The translations under genes were made by a program, and so were the position numbers. Below are positions 59,306-64,000 of a stretch of 64,000 nucleotides of DNA, in pieces. The DNA is from Nonomuraea aurantiaca. Lineage in GTDB: Bacteria; Actinomycetota; Actinomycetes; Streptosporangiales; Streptosporangiaceae. The stretch is from contig NZ_JAIWNB010000008.1 of NCBI RefSeq assembly GCF_020215705.1, positions 186,001 to 250,000 of the forward strand, given 5' to 3'. The notes below the pieces were generated by a model. The model saw nothing but the letters and a program-made list of their open reading frames with translations. It was not told the DNA's origin and searched no databases. Each line of letters begins with the position of its first letter. Within the stretch, counting starts at the first letter, position 1.

Positions 59306-60400
59306 TCAGCGGCCTTCCTGGTCGGCGGCGGGGGCGTTGAGGTGCAGCAGGACTGCGAAACGGGCGGCGAGGAACCCGGCCAGGGCACCGAGCGTCAGCC
59401 CGAGCAGCACGTCGCTCACCACCGCCGTCACGGATGCGGCGGAGCGGCCCACCGGCCCTGCCCCGCCGCTCAGCGACGACATCTGCACCAGCATCGACAG
59501 GCTCACCACCACGCCGCCGGCGGCGCCGACGAGCTGGGGCAGCCAGCGGGCCGACCAGCCGCGCCGGCGCCCGAGCCCAAGCAGCCCCTCGATCACCAGG
59601 GCCGCGACCAGCATGAACATCGGGATGGAAGGCAGTAGAGGCGGGACGCCCACGAGGTTGTCGCGCAGGGGCAACCCCACGTAGTCTGCGTAGACCCTCG
59701 CGGCCCACGGCGAGAACCACCAGAGGAACAGCTGCATCAGGCCGAGGACGACCGCGATGGACAGGGCCACCCGCCGGCGGCGCAGCGTGATCGCGCCCAT
59801 CAGGACGAGGCAGACTGCGAAGAAGACGCTGCCCGCGAGCCGGGCGTCGATGGGCAGTCCCAGCCTGCTGAAGGCGTTGGTGGTGAGCGGGGTGAACATG
59901 ATCAGCACGGGGATGCCGGCGACGAGCCCGATCCGCCCCCAGGGCTGTGCGCGGGCGGCGGCGAAGACGATGACGCTGCCGACCATGGTCAGGCTGATGG
60001 AGATGAACAGGGCGACGTGGGGCGGGGAGTCCAGGACGGCGTCGAAGCCGTACAGGGAGTGCCACCACAGGTCAAGAAGGCCGTACAGCAGGAACAACGC
60101 GGCGCCGGTGCCGGCGACGAGGTAACCGAGGGGCGCGGTGAACCTGCCGCCGAGAACCCGGACCGGGCTGCCGCCGACGGCGGGGTCGGCCGGGTGCCCG
60201 GCCCGCTGGGCGGAGGTGACGCGCAGCACCATCACCAGGCTGGCGATGCCGGCGATGGCGCTGCCGGAGTACAGCATGAGGTGCGGGAGAGTGAAGAAGG
60301 TGTCCGGGCCGACGTCGACGTGCCACTGCACGTCCCAGTGGATGCCGGCCAGCGACATCAGGGTGCCGGCCAGCACGGTGTACGCGGGAGCGGGGTTCAT
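59306..60400 (-). CDS. Multi-pass membrane protein with conserved-looking His/Asp residues
   Basis: A 364-residue protein with about nine hydrophobic segments. The N-terminal segment contains GIHWDVQWHVDVGPDTFFTL followed by PHLMLYSG, and a later loop reads DLWWHSLYGFDAVLDSPPH. The clustering of His, Asp and Trp near membrane boundaries suggests metal or heme ligands, although no known family motif is matched. Start ATG 60400. It lies 25 bp downstream of the small exported protein gene and 4 bp upstream of the next. It may be the membrane core of this operon's function. Confidence 0.7.
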   Translation of the reverse strand: MNPAPAYTVLAGTLMSLAGIHWDVQWHVDVGPDTFFTLPHLMLYSGSAIAGIASLVMVLRVTSAQRAGHPADPAVGGSPVRVLGGRFTAPLGYLVAGTGAALFLLYGLLDLWWHSLYGFDAVLDSPPHVALFISISLTMVGSVIVFAAARAQPWGRIGLVAGIPVLIMFTPLTTNAFSRLGLPIDARLAGSVFFAVCLVLMGAITLRRRRVALSIAVVLGLMQLFLWWFSPWAARVYADYVGLPLRDNLVGVPPLLPSIPMFMLVAALVIEGLLGLGRRRGWSARWLPQLVGAAGGVVVSLSMLVQMSSLSGGAGPVGRSAASVTAVVSDVLLGLTLGALAGFLAARFAVLLHLNAPAADQEGR

Positions 60401-60425
60401 CGGAGTTCTGTGCCTTTCTGGCGGA

Positions 60426-60878
60426 TCAACGGGGGACGTTGAGCGGGAAGACGAGCCGGTCGCGGTGGCCGTCGCCGTCGACGGTGACCAGGACCTGCCA
60501 GCGGCCGGGCATCATCAGCGGTAGAGCGGCCACGTGGTAGTGGCCGTCCGGGGCTCGTACGGCGGTGCAATCGGGTACCGCGTGGCCCGCGGTGGGCAGC
60601 GCCGCGGAGACCATGACCACCGGCGCCGGCCCGCCGGTCGCCGTGCCGCCGCGCGGCACGAGCCGGACGTCGAGCGCGGTGCTGCCGGTGACGGGCGCGG
60701 AAACCGTGAGGATCACCATGTCGCGGGCGGTGCCGCCGGTGAGCGTGATCGCGCCCCGCGGGGCGTCGGAGGCGGGCCGGGCCGCGCCGGGCCACGGCGC
60801 CCACAGGGCGTGCACCGACAGCGCGGTGAGCAGGGTCGCCGCCAGGACCACCGCGGCGACCAGGAACCGCCGGCTCAT
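60426..60878 (-). CDS. Exported YtkA/FixH-like small protein
   Basis: A 150-residue protein: an N-terminal helix (MSRRFLVAAVVLAATLLTAL) anchoring or exporting it, then a beta-sandwich-like domain ending in YHVAALPLMMPGRWQVLVTV, typical of YtkA-like proteins (P-G-x-W), and VDGDGHRDRLVFPL. YtkA/FixH-like domains often accompany copper or cytochrome oxidase biogenesis. It starts at ATG 60878, overlapping the stop of the large exported protein (ATGA). Confidence 0.75.
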   Translation of the reverse strand: MSRRFLVAAVVLAATLLTALSVHALWAPWPGAARPASDAPRGAITLTGGTARDMVILTVSAPVTGSTALDVRLVPRGGTATGGPAPVVMVSAALPTAGHAVPDCTAVRAPDGHYHVAALPLMMPGRWQVLVTVDGDGHRDRLVFPLNVPR

Positions 60879-62521
60879 GGCCTCTTCTCCACGGTGCCGG
60901 TCACGTGGAGCAGGTACGGAACGGTCAGGACGGTGTAACCGCGCTCGGCCTGGATCCAGATGCGGTAGTAGCCGGGCGCCGGGAAGGTGTGGACGAAGCA
61001 GATGTCGGGGCCGTAGGCGGCGACCGTCTCGTCGGCGGTGCTGTCGCCGTTGACGGAGGTCAGCCCGCCCATCCCGGGCATGTCCGGGTCCAGGCCCGGG
61101 GAGGGTGAGTGCGGCCCCATGCCCGGCGCGTGTGCCGTCCCGTCCGTGCCGCTCGTGTCGTGGGTACGGTCCGGCATCGCGCCCATGGAGTGGGAGTGGG
61201 CCCACACCTGGGCGTTCTGCGTCGCCGTACCCACCGCTGCCTCGGGCGCGAGCGGGCCGACGACGATCAGGTGCCCGAGCATGCCCAGCCACGGCTGCAG
61301 GGTCGCCGTGTCGCCCACGCGGGCGCTCAGTACGGCGGCCTGGCCCGCCACCAGCGACGATGCCGAGAGCCGTACCTGGACGTCGGCCACCGTCCGCGCA
61401 CCGGCTCCCACCTGGAGATCGCCGGCTGTCGTCCGGGCGGCGACCTCCGGGCGGGAGCCGGTTGTCGTCCGGCCGGTGGCGGGCACCGCGTCGATGCCGG
61501 TGGCCGAGCGGAGCTGCTGGACGCCGCCGCCCCGGCGGGCGAACTCGGCGCTGACCGCGTAGTGGCCGCCCTCGGGCAGGGACAGCGGAACCTCGAACAC
61601 CCCGGCGCCGGTCCTTATCGGGTGCAAATGCCACAACTGCCCGGAAGGGCCGACGACCAGCAGGTGCAGGAGCGCCCCGTCGTGCACGACGACGTCGTCC
61701 AGGGGCAGACCGGTGGACGCGTCGGACAGGGCCAGCCGCACATCGGCGACCTCGCCCGCTCTGGTCGTGGAGGACGACAGCAGCAGCGTGCCCGGCGGGC
61801 GGGAGTAGTCGCCGATCCGCTGCCCGGAGTAGGCGTAGGGATCGTCGACGCCGTCGATGGTGGCATCGACCTGGCCGCCCTGGGACGGTGGCGGCGGTAG
61901 CCGGGACGACAACAGCGCGCCGGTGACCGCCACGGCCAGGCAGGCGACCAGAGCGCCGCCCGGCACCAGTGTCCACCAGCCGCGGCGGGCGCGTACGGCG
62001 ACCAGAAGGGTGACGAGGAGGAGGACACCCGCGCCACTGAAGCCCAGGTAGACCGCGGTCTCGGGCGGCGAGGTGAGCTGCTTGGGCACGATGAAGGGGA
62101 TCGTCGCGGTCCTGTTCCCATCGCTGAGGGACAGCTCCCACGGGCCGGCGCGGGTGACGTCCAGTACGGCGGAGCAGGTCCCGGGCCGGCCGCTCAAGGC
62201 GACCGCGGCGGTGTCAACGGTCGTGCCCGACACCGACGCGGCGGACGCGGACGTGGAAACGCCCGTGGGGACCACCGCCAGGTCGAGGCGGCCGGCGGCG
62301 GTGCCCTTGTGGGTGATCACGTCCACGTGCAGAGGTCCGGGCACACCGGTGACCCGTCGCAGGATGACGGTCAGCTCCCGGCCGCCGAGCGTCTGGGCGA
62401 CGTGCAGGTCGCCGACGGCGGCGGAGTCCGCTTCGGCCACAGGGGGCATGAGAAGGCCGAGCGTGCTCAGCAGGATGGCGAGCACGGCGCCAAGACGGCG
62501 GGCGGCTGAGGGGGCGTTCAT
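60875..62521 (-). CDS. Large exported membrane protein with His/Met-rich insert
   Basis: A 548-residue protein: a signal peptide (AVLAILLSTLGLLMPPVAEA), an extracytoplasmic beta domain (to ~150), two membrane helices (about 155-205), and two further beta domains. The third domain resembles YtkA-like metal-associated modules (LLHLLVVGPSGQLWHLHPIR, PEGGHYAVSAEF) and the fourth (LQPWLGMLGHLIVVGPLAPE, FPAPGYYRIWIQAERG) contains an insert rich in His and Met (WAHSHSMGAMPDRTHD, APGMGPHSPSPGLDPDMPGM). Such clusters typically bind copper. It is the first gene of the four-gene operon, divergent from a histidine kinase. Confidence 0.75.
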   Translation of the reverse strand: MNAPSAARRLGAVLAILLSTLGLLMPPVAEADSAAVGDLHVAQTLGGRELTVILRRVTGVPGPLHVDVITHKGTAAGRLDLAVVPTGVSTSASAASVSGTTVDTAAVALSGRPGTCSAVLDVTRAGPWELSLSDGNRTATIPFIVPKQLTSPPETAVYLGFSGAGVLLLVTLLVAVRARRGWWTLVPGGALVACLAVAVTGALLSSRLPPPPSQGGQVDATIDGVDDPYAYSGQRIGDYSRPPGTLLLSSSTTRAGEVADVRLALSDASTGLPLDDVVVHDGALLHLLVVGPSGQLWHLHPIRTGAGVFEVPLSLPEGGHYAVSAEFARRGGGVQQLRSATGIDAVPATGRTTTGSRPEVAARTTAGDLQVGAGARTVADVQVRLSASSLVAGQAAVLSARVGDTATLQPWLGMLGHLIVVGPLAPEAAVGTATQNAQVWAHSHSMGAMPDRTHDTSGTDGTAHAPGMGPHSPSPGLDPDMPGMGGLTSVNGDSTADETVAAYGPDICFVHTFPAPGYYRIWIQAERGYTVLTVPYLLHVTGTVEKRP

Positions 62522-62691
62522 CGTGCGGGCAGCCTAGAAAGGCCCGCCTGCCGCTGTCGTCACGGTGTCAGGGGATGCAGGTCCCCCGCCCGGGGGACTC
62601 GCGCATGGTCCGTGACCAGACATTATGGGTGGTTGTGACCGCCCGCCCACCAAACCGCGGGCCGTCGGGACGAAGGGCGGAAGGGGTGCCG
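62522..62691. other. Divergent spacer of the exported-protein operon and the kinase
   Basis: About 170 bp, containing a perfect hairpin GTCCCCCG-CC-CGGGGGAC at 62581-62598. An alternative ATG for the kinase lies at 62605. Both promoters must be here. Confidence 0.4.
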
Positions 62692-64000
62692 GTGCCCGAC
62701 AGGGAAGGGCGCGAGGGGCGCGGAGCCGGGCCCGTCCGCGACGTCAGCGGGCCGCTGACCCGCCAGGCGATCGTGATCGCCGTGGTCGTTCTGATGGTGG
62801 ATGTCCTGTCTTTCGACCTCTCCACCAGTTCCACCTCGTTGCCGGCGGGGTGGAACTGGGCCGTGCTGGCGGCCATCGTCGTGGTGGACGCAGGTCTGGC
62901 CGGCGCGCCGCGCCTGTCGGGCGTGGTGGCCGTCGCCCAGGCCGCCGTCATGGTGGCGGGTACGGCCCTGCTCGTCCATGCCGGCCAGGACCTGCCTGCC
63001 GGGCCGAGGCCGATGTCCCCGCTGAACAGGGCGGGCCTGCTCATCTCGGCCTACCGGGCGGGCGCCTGGCTGGAGCGAGGGCCGGCGGTGCTGTCCCTGC
63101 TCTGCCTCGCCGCGGGAGCGGTCACGCGGCCGCTACTCGGCGGGGCGCCCCTCGAACCGGGACGGGTCCTGCTCAACGTCATGGGCGACGCGCTGCTGCC
63201 CTGGCTCGTCGGCCGGTACACCACCGCGCGCCGCGCGTACATCGCCGAGCTGGAAAGGCGCTCCGAGCGGGAGCAGGCGGCGGCCCGGCAGGCGATGGCC
63301 GCGGCCATCGCCGAGGAGCGCAGCAGCATCGCCTGCGATCTGCACGACGTGATCTCCCACCACGTCAGCGCCATCGGCATGCACGCCGTCGCGGCCCGCA
63401 TGCGGGGCCCGGCGGCGGGGGACGCCCACGGCCAGTCGGCAACGCGGGGCCCCCCCCCCGCGCCGCCCCCGCGCCTGCCCGCCCGCGGCCCCCCGCGGGG
63501 GGCCCGCGACGGCGGCGAACGCCCAGGACCTGACGGCATCGCTGGCCGCCGTGGAGACCTCCAGCCGGGCCGCCATGCTCGACCTGCGACGCCTGCTGGA
63601 CGTCCTGCACGGCGACCCGGCCGCGGAGGACAGCCAGCCTGGGCTGGACAACCTGCCCGAACTGCTCGAAACCCTGCGCGCCGTCGGCCTGCGTGCCCGG
63701 GTGACCGTCCACGGCGTCCCGTCCCGATTGCCGGAGTCGCTGGACATCGCCGCCTACCGGGTGGTGCAGGAGATGCTCACCAACGCCCTGCGGCACGGCG
63801 CCGGCGGCGTGGCGGAGGTCGAACTGCGCCATGACCGCGCCGGCCTCACCCTGACCGCCTCCAACCCCCTGGCCACCCGGACCCGTGCCCGGCCCGACTC
63901 GCCGCACCGCGGCCTGCAGGGCATCAGGAGCCGTGTCACCATGTTCGCGGGGTCGACCAGCTACGGGCCCGCTCCCGACGGCAGCGCCTGGATCACCACC
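62692..64000 (+). pseudogene. Sensor histidine kinase (HisKA_3), frameshifted, runs off the window
   Basis: The N-terminal membrane domain has four to five helices (from RQAIVIAVVVLMVDVLSF), then the phospho-acceptor box IACDLHDVISHHVSAIGMHA with His in LHDVISHH. Around 63440-63520 the frame is lost in a run of G/C homopolymers, and the remainder continues in another frame: VETSSRAAMLDLRRLLDVLH and VVQEMLTNALRHGAGGVAEV (HATPase), GLQGIRSRVTMFAGS, still open at the right edge. The frame disruption may be a real lesion or a base-calling/assembly error. GTG 62692 is favoured (AAGGGG upstream); ATG 62605 is an alternative. It probably senses a signal related to the divergent operon. Confidence 0.7.

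Noticed and set aside
62581..62598. GTCCCCCG-CC-CGGGGGAC palindrome as a terminator
   Set aside because: Two-base loop and position between divergent starts do not fit a terminator; it may be an operator, but nothing supports a specific one.

Overview
The window is high-GC actinomycete chromosome, most likely from a Streptosporangiales bacterium such as a Nonomuraea or Streptosporangium relative. This is inferred from very high GC in nearly every codon third position, a HrdB/SigA-type sigma factor, a menaquinone gene set, a DUF5999 protein, a conservon (CvnA-D plus two P450s), and the locus FHA - FtsR - BFN - MerR - gcvP. I see no phage, plasmid, IS element, CRISPR array, tRNA or rRNA gene.

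Region by region. 0-5.2 kb: a CoA-transferase/CitE pair divergent from a GntR regulator, a DUF5753 pseudogene, an inositol-monophosphatase-like enzyme divergent from a GntR/UTRA regulator over two palindromic operators, and a DedA protein. 5.3-10.8 kb: an IclR-led catabolic operon (FAH hydrolase, zinc dehydrogenase, FAD/Fe-S 2-hydroxyacid dehydrogenase). 10.9-16.2 kb: a decayed carbohydrate block with a 5'-truncated EstB-like hydrolase, a GH3 glucosidase with a nonsense codon and a GH42 galactosidase with an internal deletion. 16.3-19.5 kb: AlaX editing protein plus XRE-cupin regulator, a STAS anti-anti-sigma factor and a GAF-ANTAR regulator. 19.5-23.3 kb: menD, menC, menE. 23.3-30.3 kb: a short exported protein, the principal sigma factor, and small regulators and hydrolases, including a frameshifted ABC-2 permease remnant. 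30.5-39.7 kb: gcvP under a tandem glycine riboswitch, then MerR, BFN, FtsR, FHA, a nucleotidyltransferase/phosphomannomutase fusion and PgsA-like synthase. The order resembles the M. tuberculosis pgsA2 to gcvB neighbourhood, but gcvH and its neighbours are absent. 39.9-50.5 kb: MFS exporter, a low-complexity repeat block, GNAT, trpF, a two-component system, a methyltransferase, acyl-CoA dehydrogenase, enoyl-CoA hydratase, an esterase and a C26 peptidase homologue. 50.6-56.1 kb: the conservon. 56.6-58.5 kb: a CAP-domain protein and a flavohemoglobin. 58.7-64.0 kb: a four-gene exported/membrane operon with metal-ligand-like features and a divergent, frameshifted histidine kinase.

The most unusual observations are four. 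First, several unrelated genes (zinc dehydrogenase, MerR, CvnA, DUF5999, perhaps the MFS gene) end in short tandem arrays that reiterate their last codons and stop codon, mostly with periods divisible by three. Second, one of these arrays creates a 17-codon micro-ORF joining cvnA to cvnB by TGATG overlaps at both ends. Third, the C26 glutamine-amidotransferase-like protein has Asp where the nucleophilic Cys should be, and the first conservon P450 has Trp where the ExxR Arg should be. Fourth, the 58.7-62.5 kb operon encodes four membrane or exported proteins of unclear function, one with a His/Met-rich insert.

Several broken genes contain single-base indels in G/C runs, so part of the decay could be sequence error.
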